A stretch of DNA of 64,000 nucleotides from contig JAJRUZ010000042.1 in NCBI GenBank assembly GCA_024277525.1, positions 1 through 64,000 of the forward strand. The letters run 5' to 3'. The DNA is from Caldifarciminota bacterium. Lineage in GTDB: Bacteria > Hydrothermota > Hydrothermia > Hydrothermales > JAJRUZ01. The position numbers were made by a program, and so were the translations under genes. Below the pieces are notes generated by a model. That model did no database searches. It was not told the DNA's origin and saw nothing but the letters and a program-made list of their open reading frames with translations. Positions 16,107 to 24,603 of this stretch are shown piece after piece (the stretch's first letter is position 1; every line of letters begins with the position of its first letter).

Positions 16107-17097
16107 ATTTTTAAAAAATCCCTTAAATTATCAAGAAAAACCCGAAAAGATAGAACTAAGGGAAACCCATATTTCGGTTGTTTTTCTTACGGATAAATTT
16201 GCTTATAAATTAAAAAAACCCGTGGATTTCGGCTTTCTTGATTATACGGACCTTGAAAAACGCAAATATTTTTGTGAAAAAGAAGTGGAACTGAACAGGA
16301 GAATGGCAGAAGGTTTATATTTAGGGGTAATTTTTATAGGTGAAGAAAATAAAAAACTTGTGTGGGGAAAAGGAAAACCCGTTGAATACCTCGTAAAAAT
16401 GAAAAGAATACCTGATGAGAGCCTGTTATCTTATAAGGTAGAGAAGAATCTTGCAAATGAAGATATGCTTTTTAAAGTCGGTGAATTTCTTGGAGAATTT
16501 CATTCAAAGGCAGAGACAAATGAAAAAATAAGCAAATTCGGGGAGCCGGATCTATTTAAAGTAAATACGGATGAAAATTTTGAACAGACCGAGGACTTTC
16601 CGGATGATGTGATTTCAAAAGAAGATTTTGAATTTTTGAGAACAAAAACTGAACGCTTTTATGAAAAATACCGTCCTTTGATGAAAAATAGGGTTAAAGA
16701 AGGCAAAATAAAGGATTGCCACGGAGATATAAGGCTTGATCATGTTACATTTTTTGAAAACAAAATAAGAATAATTGATTGTATAGAGTTTAATGAAAGA
16801 TTCAGATTCGGTGATATACTTCTTGATGCGGTTTTTTTGAAAATGGAACTTGATGAGAAAGGAGAAGAAGCTCTCGGTGATGCATTCATGAAAGGATGGT
16901 TAAAAAAGACGGGAGAGAGTTTTGATGAAATTAAACCTCTTTATTATTTTTATTTATCTTACAGGGCATATGTAAGGGGCAAAGTAACCGGATTTTTATT
17001 AAATGACCCGAATATAAAAGAAAAAGAGAAGATAAAGAAAAGGGCAAAAAAATTGTTTGAAATGTCTAAAAGATATATAGAGATGTTGGAGTTTTAG
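16087..17097 (+). CDS. Aminoglycoside phosphotransferase/kinase-fold protein (COG2187-like half)
   Basis: The protein of about 336 residues has a kinase-like N-lobe (VFLTDKFAYKLKKPVDFGFLDY, with the ATP-binding Lys). The catalytic loop CHGDIRLDHVTFF contains the HGD motif, and IIDCIEFNERFRFGDILLDAVFL is the metal-binding segment. This pattern is the N-terminal half of proteins that elsewhere carry a C-terminal P-loop kinase; that half is absent here. The substrate is unknown. ATG 16087 follows a CGGAG at the right distance and overlaps the upstream gene. Confidence 0.65.
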   Translation: MTERIIEFLKNPLNYQEKPEKIELRETHISVVFLTDKFAYKLKKPVDFGFLDYTDLEKRKYFCEKEVELNRRMAEGLYLGVIFIGEENKKLVWGKGKPVEYLVKMKRIPDESLLSYKVEKNLANEDMLFKVGEFLGEFHSKAETNEKISKFGEPDLFKVNTDENFEQTEDFPDDVISKEDFEFLRTKTERFYEKYRPLMKNRVKEGKIKDCHGDIRLDHVTFFENKIRIIDCIEFNERFRFGDILLDAVFLKMELDEKGEEALGDAFMKGWLKKTGESFDEIKPLYYFYLSYRAYVRGKVTGFLLNDPNIKEKEKIKKRAKKLFEMSKRYIEMLEF

Positions 17098-17102
17098 AAA
17101 AC

Positions 17103-17132
17103 TTGAAAATTTTATTAATATATCGGTATAAT
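17103..17132 (+). promoter_or_regulatory. Promoter of the tRNA-Thr/Tyr/Gly operon
   Basis: TTGAAA (17103-17108), an 18-nt spacer and TATAAT (17127-17132) place the transcription start close to the first tRNA base at 17141. Confidence 0.6.
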
Positions 17133-17140
17133 ATAATTGT

Positions 17141-17212
17141 GCCGGGGTAGCTCAGCGGTAGAGCAGCTGATTTGTAATCAGCAGGTCGTGGGTTCGAATC
17201 CCTCCCCCGGCT
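17141..17212 (+). tRNA. tRNA-Thr (anticodon TGT)
   Basis: The acceptor stem GCCGGGG pairs with CCCCGGC. The anticodon stem GCTGA/TCAGC encloses loop TTTGTAA with anticodon TGT at 17173-17175. The T arm contains GGTTCGAATCC. CCA is not encoded. Confidence 0.95.
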
Positions 17213-17216
17213 TTAC

Positions 17217-17300
17217 GGGAGGGTACCCAAGTGGACAAAGGGGGCGGGCTGTAAACCCGCTGGCTTTACGCCTTCGGGGGTTCGAATCCCTCCCCTCCCA
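17217..17300 (+). tRNA. tRNA-Tyr (anticodon GTA)
   Basis: The acceptor GGGAGGG/CCCTCCC ends with discriminator A. Anticodon stem GCGGG/CCCGC encloses CTGTAAA with GTA at 17251-17253. A long variable arm (GGCTTTACGCC) is present, as expected for bacterial tRNA-Tyr. Confidence 0.95.
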
Positions 17301-17309
17301 TTTATAAAC

Positions 17310-17382
17310 GCGGGCGTAGCTCAATCGGAAGAGCATCGGCCTTCCAAGCCGAGGGTTGCGGGTTCGACTCCCGTCGCCCGCT
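17310..17382 (+). tRNA. tRNA-Gly (anticodon TCC)
   Basis: The acceptor GCGGGCG/CGCCCGC ends with discriminator T. Anticodon stem TCGGC/GCCGA encloses CTTCCAA with TCC at 17343-17345. The order Thr-Tyr-Gly equals the conserved thrU-tyrU-glyT cluster that usually precedes tuf. Confidence 0.95.
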
Positions 17383-17434
17383 TTTAAACGCAGATTTACT
17401 GGTTCAAAGCCGGGTTCTGTGACTAATTCCTTAT

Positions 17435-18160
17435 ATGGAATCAATCGTTCATAAAATCCTCAAAGATTTCAAATCAGGGAGTGAAGAGCTCCTTCTTACC
17501 TTTCTGAAAGGTGTTCTTACATCGCGAAAAAAAATCGAAAAGGATGAACTTTTAAAAGCCATTTCCAAAATTATTGAAGTGCATCCTTCAATGGCTGTAT
17601 TTTACCGATTAATGGAAGAAACGGTCAAAACACCGGAAGAAAATCTCAAAGATTTTCTTATAAACCTTACAAGAAAGGTAGAAGAAACACCGAAAAAAAT
17701 AGCACAGAAAGTTCACCCCTTGCTTAAGGATAAAAAATCCATCCTCATCCATTCGCGAAGTTCAACTGTAATAAAAGCTTTGAGAGAACTTAAAAAAAGA
17801 GAAGTTAATTTCAAAATTTTCTGCACAGAATCAAGACCCGGAGACGAAGGAAGGACAACTTTCAAGGAGTTAAAAAAAGCCGGATTTGAGACAGAACTGA
17901 TTCCTGATCTTTATGTAACAAAATTAAGTGATAACCTTGAAGCAATACTTTTCGGAGCAGATGGAGTTTATGAGAATAAAATAATAAATAAGGTCGGAAC
18001 ATATTCACTTGTATTGATAGGAAGGCATTTCGGTATTCCTACATTTTGTTTCACAAGCAGTTTAAAAATATCAAACAACCTGAAAAACCTGCCGAGAACA
18101 AATGAACTCTTTGAGGAAATTCCCTTGAATTTGGTGGATCATTTCATTACGGATGAGTGA
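17435..18160 (+). CDS. eIF-2B alpha/ribose-1,5-bisphosphate isomerase-like protein
   Basis: The 241-residue protein has a helical N-terminal region. An eIF-2B-type Rossmann domain follows: ILIHSRSSTVIKALRELKKR, then FCTESRPGDEGRTTFKELKKAG, then AILFGADGVYENKIINKVGTY and FGIPTFCFTSSLKI. The E-S-R-P-x2-E-G-R motif and the G-A-D-G-V motif are diagnostic. Bacterial members include sugar-phosphate isomerases, so a role in nucleotide or sugar salvage is as likely as one in translation. It lies just downstream of the tRNAs without an evident Shine-Dalgarno and overlaps trmFO by 8 nt. Confidence 0.75.
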   Translation: MESIVHKILKDFKSGSEELLLTFLKGVLTSRKKIEKDELLKAISKIIEVHPSMAVFYRLMEETVKTPEENLKDFLINLTRKVEETPKKIAQKVHPLLKDKKSILIHSRSSTVIKALRELKKREVNFKIFCTESRPGDEGRTTFKELKKAGFETELIPDLYVTKLSDNLEAILFGADGVYENKIINKVGTYSLVLIGRHFGIPTFCFTSSLKISNNLKNLPRTNELFEEIPLNLVDHFITDE

Positions 18161-19469
18161 AAAAATATATGTAATAGGCGGAGGATTAGCAGGAACAGAA
18201 GCAGCATGGCAGATTGCCAAAAGAGGAGAAAAGGTTATCCTTTATGAAAAAAGACCGGAAAAAACAACACCTGCACACAAAACTGGGTATCTTGCCGAAC
18301 TTGTTTGTTCAAATTCATTCAAATCCAAAGAGATAACTCATCCTCACGGTCTTTTAAAAGAAGAACTTAAAAAACTCGGATCAATTGTCATGGAAGCTGC
18401 TTTTAAATTTTCCCTACCAGGAGGAAAAGCACTCACAGTGGACAGGGAGAAATTTTCAAAATATTTAACCGAAAAAATTGAGTCCAATCCGGATATTGAA
18501 TTAAGAAGAGAAGAAATAAAAGAAATTCCACAGGATGGGATTGTGATAATTGCCACAGGTCCTTTAACCGGGGGAGAATTTGCCGAACAGATAAAAAAAT
18601 TAACAGGAAGCGATTTCTTTTATTTTTATGATGCTTTATCTCCTATTGTGGATGCGGAGACTCTTAATATGAAAAAATTGTTTTTTAAAGACAGACACGG
18701 CTGGGATGATATGGGATATTTGAATGCTGTGATGAGTGAAGATGAATATAAAAAATTCTGGGAGGCGCTTGTTAATGCCGAAATTCATGAGCCGAGGGAA
18801 TTTGAAAAAGAAATCAAATTTTTTGAAGGCTGTCTTCCGATTGAGGAAATGGCGAAAAGAGGATTTGATACTTTGAGATTCGGTCCTTTAAGACCTGATG
18901 GGATAATAGACCCTGAAAAAGGAAAAAAGCCCTTTGCATGTGTGCAGTTAAGAAGGGAAGATACGGAGGGAAGGGCATATTCACTTGTAGGATTTCAGAC
19001 CCAGCTCAAAATTAAAGAACAGGAAAGGGTTTTCAGGTTGATTCCCGGGCTTGAAAATGTAAAGTTTTTAAGATACGGAGCAGTACACAGAAATTCTTAT
19101 ATTCTGGGACCGAAATTTTTAAATCCTGATTTAAGTTTTAAAGGTAATCCAAAAATTTTCTTTGCAGGTCAAATTTCGGGAACAGAGGGTTATACAGAGG
19201 CAGTTGCAGGAGGGCTTGTTGCAGGAATTAATGCTTACATGCTGAAAAAATGGGGGAGAACAATTATATTTCCGAAGGAAACTGCAATAGGAGCCCTTAT
19301 TAATTATGTAACAAGTTCTGACCCGAAGAGATTTTCACCCATGAATATAAACCTCTCCCTTTTTCCTGATGTTCCGAGAATAAGAAACAGAAAAAGAAAG
19401 ATGAAATTCATAAGTGAAAGAAGTTTGGAAGTTCTTGAAGATTTTATTCAAAATGTATTAAAATTATAA
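18153..19469 (+). CDS. trmFO: tRNA (uracil-54-C5)-methyltransferase, folate/FAD-dependent
   Basis: The 438-residue protein opens with the FAD-binding GGGLAGTEAAWQIAKRG. YEKRPEKTTPAHKTGYLAEL and VCSNSFKS follow, and both are TrmFO hallmarks. FAGQISGTEGYTEAVAGGLVAGINA near residue 335 is the second conserved block. The enzyme uses methylene-tetrahydrofolate to make ribothymidine-54 in tRNA. Its position after tRNA genes and near two other RNA/folate genes (THUMP methyltransferase, formyl-THF cyclo-ligase) fits a translation and one-carbon cluster. Confidence 0.95.
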   Translation: MSEKIYVIGGGLAGTEAAWQIAKRGEKVILYEKRPEKTTPAHKTGYLAELVCSNSFKSKEITHPHGLLKEELKKLGSIVMEAAFKFSLPGGKALTVDREKFSKYLTEKIESNPDIELRREEIKEIPQDGIVIIATGPLTGGEFAEQIKKLTGSDFFYFYDALSPIVDAETLNMKKLFFKDRHGWDDMGYLNAVMSEDEYKKFWEALVNAEIHEPREFEKEIKFFEGCLPIEEMAKRGFDTLRFGPLRPDGIIDPEKGKKPFACVQLRREDTEGRAYSLVGFQTQLKIKEQERVFRLIPGLENVKFLRYGAVHRNSYILGPKFLNPDLSFKGNPKIFFAGQISGTEGYTEAVAGGLVAGINAYMLKKWGRTIIFPKETAIGALINYVTSSDPKRFSPMNINLSLFPDVPRIRNRKRKMKFISERSLEVLEDFIQNVLKL

Positions 19470-19540
19470 ATGAGCCGGGCTCCCTTTTTCGGTGACTTTG
19501 AGCTTTTAAAAGCAAGAAATTAAAAAAGGAGGGAGAAGAA

Positions 19541-19873
19541 ATGCTTAACTATGAAGAAAAAAACATAAGGGAACAAACACAAAAAAAGAACATTTTTGAT
19601 GAGAGGCACCCGGTGCACGGGAACCCTTATATTGTTATAAAAGCACAAGAAGACGGTGTTAGAGTCATGGGATTGACACGAGGAATGCAAACAAGGGTTT
19701 CACATACTGAAATTTTATCAAATGGAGAAGTGATAATATGTCAACTTACAGAATATACTGCTGCTTTTAAAATAGTTGGTAAAGCCCAGGTTATAACACC
19801 ATACGGAGAAATAATCGCAGAAGGAACCATACCCAGATTGAAAGAATTTAAAGAAAAAGTACCCGAATTTTAA
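19541..19873 (+). CDS. TRAP (MtrB) homologue, trp RNA-binding attenuation protein-like
   Basis: Residues 30-90 of this 110-residue protein align without gaps to Bacillus TRAP: YIVIKAQEDGVRVMGLTRG, then GEVIICQLTEYTAAFKIVGKA. With an offset of 21, the tryptophan-pocket positions Thr25, Thr30, Gln47, Thr49 and Thr52 correspond to Thr46, Thr51, Gln68, Thr70 and Thr73, all retained. Of the RNA-binding Lys37/Lys56/Arg58 triad only Lys56 (Lys77) is kept; the others are Ile58 and Val79. A charged N-terminal extension of about 28 residues and a C-terminal tail of about 20 are extra. It likely forms a tryptophan-binding ring, but RNA binding of the Bacillus type is doubtful. Start: ATG after AAGGAGGG (19526-19533). 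Confidence 0.8.
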   Translation: MLNYEEKNIREQTQKKNIFDERHPVHGNPYIVIKAQEDGVRVMGLTRGMQTRVSHTEILSNGEVIICQLTEYTAAFKIVGKAQVITPYGEIIAEGTIPRLKEFKEKVPEF

Positions 19874-19877
19874 TTAT

Positions 19878-21044
19878 TTGGAAATAACGGGGAGCCCGGC
19901 GCCCATAAACTTATACATTTCCACATCCATCGGTATTGAAGATATTACAAAAGAAGAAATCAAAGAAGTTTTAAAAGATAGGGAAATAAAGGTTAATCCT
20001 TTTGAATTCAGGGGAAAGATTTTTGTAAGAGATGTTAATTTAAAGGAAATACCGCATATTTTTTTCAAATTAAGAACGACTGAGAGAATCGGAATTCTTA
20101 CGGGTGTATTTGAATGTGATTTAAATAAATTAAAAAATTATGTCTTTTCTCTGAATATAAAGGATTTTTACAAAAAAAACCTTTCAATTGCTGTTAGGTG
20201 CAAAAAAAGAAATAACAAAATTAAACTTTCAAAACAAGAAATATCCGCGGAAATAGGAAAATGGCTGATTCGGAGAATAAGGGATGAGTTTGATTTTACT
20301 CCTTCTGTTAATCTTGAAGAGCCCGATTTTATATTGAGATGTGATATTTCCGAAAGATATATTACTTTCTGGCTTGATTTAACGGGTAATTCCGCAATGC
20401 ATATAAGGAAATACAGGGTTTTTGAGCATCCCGCACCCATAAAAGGAAATATTGCTTTTGCTCTGATAAAAAAGATGGGGATTAAAGAAAATAAAATTTT
20501 TGTTGACCCCATGACAGGCGGAGGAACAATTCCCATAGAGTGTGCAATGTGGGCAAAAAATATTTCTCCCTATCATTTAAGAAATGATTTTCTGATTTTT
20601 AAATTAAAACCCTTTGAAGATTTAAAAAAAGAAGATTTTATGAAGACAGGGGAAAGAGAGAAAAATTTAAAAATATTCGGTTCTGATATTAATCTTGAAT
20701 TTTTGAAAGGTGCAAAGGAAAATGCGAAAAGGGCGGGTGTTGAAGATTATGTAAAATTTATAAATCTTGATGCAAAGGATCTTTCAAAGGCATTCAAAAA
20801 AATAGATTATATTGCCTTTAACCCGCCTTACGGTTTGAGGATGAGAATCGGTGAGGAGGAAAAGGGAATAATGAAGAAATTTTTTGAGGAGGCGGAGAAG
20901 GTTTTATCCGATAAAGGGAAAATAGGTATAATAACCGCGAGGATGGATCTTGTGAGAAAACACAGAAGGGATTTCAGAATTATATGGAGAAGAAAAATCT
21001 TTCACGGAGGGGTGAGGATTTTCGGATTTATATTGAGGAAATGA
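19878..21044 (+). CDS. THUMP-domain class I SAM-dependent RNA methyltransferase (RlmL/Trm14-like)
   Basis: The protein of about 388 residues has an N-terminal THUMP region (residues about 10-160). A methyltransferase domain follows, with FVDPMTGGGTIPIECAMWA (SAM-binding motif I), IFGSDINLEFLKGAKENAKRAG (motif II) and IAFNPPYGLRMR (the N-P-P-Y of N2-guanine methyltransferases). The likely substrate is a guanine in rRNA or tRNA. The start is uncertain: TTG 19878 is the first candidate after the MtrB-like stop, and no clear Shine-Dalgarno is present. It overlaps the next gene in ATGA. Confidence 0.8.
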   Translation: MEITGSPAPINLYISTSIGIEDITKEEIKEVLKDREIKVNPFEFRGKIFVRDVNLKEIPHIFFKLRTTERIGILTGVFECDLNKLKNYVFSLNIKDFYKKNLSIAVRCKKRNNKIKLSKQEISAEIGKWLIRRIRDEFDFTPSVNLEEPDFILRCDISERYITFWLDLTGNSAMHIRKYRVFEHPAPIKGNIAFALIKKMGIKENKIFVDPMTGGGTIPIECAMWAKNISPYHLRNDFLIFKLKPFEDLKKEDFMKTGEREKNLKIFGSDINLEFLKGAKENAKRAGVEDYVKFINLDAKDLSKAFKKIDYIAFNPPYGLRMRIGEEEKGIMKKFFEEAEKVLSDKGKIGIITARMDLVRKHRRDFRIIWRRKIFHGGVRIFGFILRK

Positions 21045-21739
21045 ATAAAAAGCGGAAAATAAGGGAGAGAATATGGAAATTGATGGAGGAAAGGGGGGTG
21101 GTGAGGTTCCCGGGTGCCTTCGGAAGAATCCCGAATTTTGAGGGAGCGGAAAAGGCAGGGGAAAACTTATTTAAACTTGAAATATGGAAAAAGGCAAAAT
21201 TTATAAAATCAAATCCTGATTCACCTCAAAGAATAATAAGGGAGAGGGCTTTAATTGAGGGAAAGGTTGTTTATATGGCTGTTCCGAGATTAAGGGAACT
21301 CAAATGTTTTATAAAACTTGAGCCGGATAAAATCATGAATCCAAAATTTGCCTCCACGATAAAAGGTGCCTTCAGACTCGGTAAGCCCGTTCATCCTTCT
21401 GAGATTGAAAAAATTGATTTAATAATTGCCGGTTCTGTTGCGGTTAACATGAACGGTAAAAGGCTCGGTAAGGGAGGGGGATATTCTGACCTTGAATATG
21501 CAATAGGAAGGCATTTCGGTTTTATAAATGAGAATACCCCTGTTATAACAACTGTCCATGAGATTCAGATAATTGAGGAAGATATTCCTTTTTTGCTTCA
21601 TGATGTCCCGGTAGATTATATAATCACACCCCGAAGAGTAATAAAAACTTATGGGAATTTGAAAAAGCCCGAAAGGATTTACCCGGAGTTTCTTGATAAA
21701 GAAAAAATTAAAAAAATTCCGATTTTATCCATTATTTAA
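21041..21739 (+). CDS. 5-formyltetrahydrofolate cyclo-ligase family protein
   Basis: The protein of about 232 residues shows the family pattern: RERIWKLMEERGVVRFP at the N-terminus, IIRERALIEGKVVYMAVPRL, then LIIAGSVAVNMNGKRLGKGGGYSDLEYAI, in which G-K-G-x-G-Y-x-D is the ATP-phosphate signature. It converts 5-formyl-THF to methenyl-THF. The long form resembles archaeal and MTHFSD-type proteins. ATG 21041 overlaps the upstream stop and follows TTGAGGAA; a frame opening upstream at 20984 would overlap the methyltransferase by 61 nt and is rejected. Confidence 0.8.
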   Translation: MNKKRKIRERIWKLMEERGVVRFPGAFGRIPNFEGAEKAGENLFKLEIWKKAKFIKSNPDSPQRIIRERALIEGKVVYMAVPRLRELKCFIKLEPDKIMNPKFASTIKGAFRLGKPVHPSEIEKIDLIIAGSVAVNMNGKRLGKGGGYSDLEYAIGRHFGFINENTPVITTVHEIQIIEEDIPFLLHDVPVDYIITPRRVIKTYGNLKKPERIYPEFLDKEKIKKIPILSII

Positions 21740-21770
21740 ATAAAGTTTAATACCCGACTTTAGATTTTCT

Positions 21771-24149
21771 TTATAACTTATTTTGTAAAAAATCTTCCTT
21801 AGGAGGCTCAACTTTTATCGGTTCAGGGAATTTAAAGTCAATTATTTTGTCAGGACCGACCCGTTTTTTATCCCTTTCAATTGCTTCAAGAACCTTATCA
21901 GGAGTTATCGGAATTTCATCAAATCTTATCCCTATTGCATCATAAACAGCATTGCAAAGAGCAGGTATAACCGGCAAAAGAGGACCCTGCCCCACTTCTT
22001 TTGCTCCGAAAGGACCTTTCTCCTCATAAGTCTCTATTACATAAACATCAATTTCTGGCATATCTTTCATACTCAAAGTTTTATAATCAAGAAATGAAGG
22101 ATTTTTCAAAAAACCTTCTTTTGTATAATCACTTTTTTCCATCAATGCTTCTCCGAGTGCCATATAAACACTGCCTTCAATTTGACCTTCCACATTTTTT
22201 CTGTTAATACATTTTCCTATATCATGGGCAATCCATACTTTTATGGGTTTTATAAAACCCGATTCCGTATCAACTTTAACCTGAACCACACATGCGGTAA
22301 AACTGTAAGCAGGAGAAGGTCCAACACCCGCACCTTTGTATTTACCCAAAATAGGGGCAGGTTTATAACTCCCTGAAAATGAAAGCGCACCGAATTTTTC
22401 CTCCGCCTTCTTAATTGCATCCTTAAGAGACACAAATTTTTCAGGATTATTTTTACTTATAATTTTCCCTTCTTTAAATATCAAATTTTCTTCACTTTCT
22501 TCAAGAATCTCTGATACTGCTTCTGAAAGGGCACGCTTTAACTTCATTGCAGCTTCATAAGCAGCATTTCCCATCATCATTGTTACTCTACTTGAATAAC
22601 TTCCGAGATCAGGAGGAACACTATCCGTATCCCTTAAAACAAGAGCTATCTCCTCAGGCTCTATACCCAGAGTTTCTGCAACAATATAACTTAAAACCGT
22701 GTCAGAACCCTGACCTATCTCGGTATGTCCTGAATAAACAGATATAACACCAGACCTATCCGCTTTTATAATCACTTCTGAATGAGGTGTTTCTCCCCAA
22801 TAAATGGGAAGCGCTGCTCCGGAGAGATACGAACTTACCGCAAAACCTACACCCTCTCCATAAGGTAATTTTCTGAATTTTTCTTTAAATTTTGACTCAT
22901 TTATAACCTTTTCTATGCACTCTTTCAAACCGTTTGTTGTTATCTTTAAATAATTACATGTTACAGAATAAGGTTCTGTTAAATTTTTGAGTCTTAAATC
23001 AACAGGGTCAATGTTTAAATCCTCTGCAATTTTATCAAGATGACATTCAAGAGCAAATCTCGGCTGGGGTGTTCCGTGTCCCCTTTTAGGTCCGCACGGA
23101 GGTTTGTTTGTGTAAAATCTTACGGTCTGAACTTTATAATCAGGAATTTTATAAGTGACGGGCTGGAGCGCTCCCTGATAATAAGCACATGCGACTCCGA
23201 AACTTCCGTAAGCTCCTCCATCAAGAAATGATTTAAAATGCATTGCCCTTATTTTGCCGTTTTTAAGCCCTGTTTTTACCCATGTAAGTACGGGATGCCT
23301 TCCCCTGTGATTGTAAAATACCTCTTCCCTCTCAAGAGTTATTTTAACCGGCTTTTTTGCTATCATTGAAAGTTTTGAAGCACAAACAATTTCAGGAAAA
23401 GGATCAAGTTTGCCCCCGAATCCTCCTCCTACATAAGGAATTATAATTTTTATATTTCTTTGCTCAATTTCCAACGCCTTTGATAAAATTAAATGCAAAT
23501 AATAAGGAGCCTGATGTGAAGCATATACCGTTAATCTTTTTCCGTCAAAATACGCAACAACGGAGTGCGTTTCCATGGAAAGATGAGTACTACCCGAATA
23601 AAAGAAAATATCCTCCCTTACATAATCGCATTCCTTAAACGCAGTTTCAGTATCACCGAATTCAAGTGAAATAACCCTGTGAGCATTACCTTCAAATTTT
23701 TCGGATTCATGAACCCTTACATGCTTTTTCTCAAATGCTTCTTCAATGGAAAGGACTTTATCAAGTTCCTTATATTTTATCTCAACAAAATCAAGGGCTT
23801 TTTCTGCTATTTCCTCTGTATCTGCACAAATTGCAACAACCGGCTCTCCGACATACCGGACTTTATCTATTGCAAGAGCAGTTTCATCCTGAGTAACAGG
23901 TAATATCCCGTATTTTATAGGTAAATCCTTTCCTGTTATAACCGCTCTCACACCCTCAATTTCAAGGGCTTTTGAACAGTCAATACTTTCAATTATCGCA
24001 TGAGCATACGGACTCCTTTTTAATTTCCCGTATAACATATCAGGAAAATAAAAATCATCCGTATATTTTGCAAAACCCCTTATCTTTGAAGGAGCATCAA
24101 TCCTCTCCTTTTTTATTCCTACGGTTTTGAATTTTTTATTATTTTGCAT
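21771..24149 (-). CDS. Xanthine-oxidase-family molybdenum subunit, probably 4-hydroxybenzoyl-CoA reductase alpha-like
   Basis: The 792-residue protein has the aldehyde oxidase/xanthine dehydrogenase layout: an N-terminal a/b hammerhead (residues about 18-125), then the two molybdopterin-binding domains. PYVGGGFGGKLD, CGPKRGHGTPQPRFALE and GQGSDTVLSYIVAETLG are cofactor-contact motifs, and GPFGAKEVGQGPLLP contains the catalytic Glu. The R-G-H-G-T motif and the aromatic CoA context suggest 4-hydroxybenzoyl-CoA reductase, which removes the para-hydroxyl before ring reduction. That substrate is inferred; another hydroxylase of the family is possible. It overlaps the 2Fe-2S subunit gene by 11 nt. 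The FAD subunit is not in the window. Confidence 0.75.
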   Translation of the reverse strand: MQNNKKFKTVGIKKERIDAPSKIRGFAKYTDDFYFPDMLYGKLKRSPYAHAIIESIDCSKALEIEGVRAVITGKDLPIKYGILPVTQDETALAIDKVRYVGEPVVAICADTEEIAEKALDFVEIKYKELDKVLSIEEAFEKKHVRVHESEKFEGNAHRVISLEFGDTETAFKECDYVREDIFFYSGSTHLSMETHSVVAYFDGKRLTVYASHQAPYYLHLILSKALEIEQRNIKIIIPYVGGGFGGKLDPFPEIVCASKLSMIAKKPVKITLEREEVFYNHRGRHPVLTWVKTGLKNGKIRAMHFKSFLDGGAYGSFGVACAYYQGALQPVTYKIPDYKVQTVRFYTNKPPCGPKRGHGTPQPRFALECHLDKIAEDLNIDPVDLRLKNLTEPYSVTCNYLKITTNGLKECIEKVINESKFKEKFRKLPYGEGVGFAVSSYLSGAALPIYWGETPHSEVIIKADRSGVISVYSGHTEIGQGSDTVLSYIVAETLGIEPEEIALVLRDTDSVPPDLGSYSSRVTMMMGNAAYEAAMKLKRALSEAVSEILEESEENLIFKEGKIISKNNPEKFVSLKDAIKKAEEKFGALSFSGSYKPAPILGKYKGAGVGPSPAYSFTACVVQVKVDTESGFIKPIKVWIAHDIGKCINRKNVEGQIEGSVYMALGEALMEKSDYTKEGFLKNPSFLDYKTLSMKDMPEIDVYVIETYEEKGPFGAKEVGQGPLLPVIPALCNAVYDAIGIRFDEIPITPDKVLEAIERDKKRVGPDKIIDFKFPEPIKVEPPKEDFLQNKL

Positions 24150-24603
24150 GTTTATTTAATATTTTTATACATGCATCTAATATCTTTTTATATCCTGTGC
24201 ACCTGCAAAAATTACCCGAAAGTTCCTCTTTAATGTCAAGTGAGTTATTAAAACCACAATCTTTTAAATATTTCATCATTATAACCATTCCCGGGGTACA
24301 GAATCCGCATTGCACCGCTCCTTCTTCTGTTAAAATTTTTTCAATTTCTTCCATTTCTTTTTCGGGTATGCCCTCTACGGTTGTTATTTCTTTTCCTTCA
24401 CAAAATACAGCAAGGGTTAGACATGAAAGTTGAGGAATTCCATCAATTAACACAACACATGCTCCGCATTCTCCTGTATCACAACCCCATTTTGTTCCTG
24501 TTAAATTCAAATCCTCTCTCAAAACTTCAAGAAGAGTTCTATTATCAGAGGAAAGTATTTCATAATTTTTTCCATTAATTTTCAAATTTAGAATTCTTTT
24601 CAT
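24139..24603 (-). CDS. [2Fe-2S] subunit of the molybdenum hydroxylase (CoxS/HcrC-like)
   Basis: The 154-residue protein has two cluster-binding motifs. GCDTGECGACVVLIDG with an upstream LxGTKWG is the plant-type ferredoxin cluster; CGFCTPGM and CRCTGYKKI form the C-terminal cluster near the pterin. It passes electrons between the molybdenum centre and the flavin subunit. The gene starts in an ATGA overlap with the thiolase upstream and overlaps the large subunit downstream, so all three are translated together. Confidence 0.92.
   Translation of the reverse strand: MKRILNLKINGKNYEILSSDNRTLLEVLREDLNLTGTKWGCDTGECGACVVLIDGIPQLSCLTLAVFCEGKEITTVEGIPEKEMEEIEKILTEEGAVQCGFCTPGMVIMMKYLKDCGFNNSLDIKEELSGNFCRCTGYKKILDACIKILNKHAK

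Noticed and set aside
17178-17444. An 88-codon minus-strand frame covering the three tRNAs
   Set aside because: It is antisense to tRNA-Thr, Tyr and Gly, and its peptide (with GDGSRTRNP and similar) is the well-known false product of reading tRNA genes backwards.
19470-19540. A terminator or TRAP target upstream of the MtrB-like gene
   Set aside because: The only hairpin (GAGCC/GGCTC) has an impossibly small loop, and there are just two or three GAG triplets with no regular spacing.
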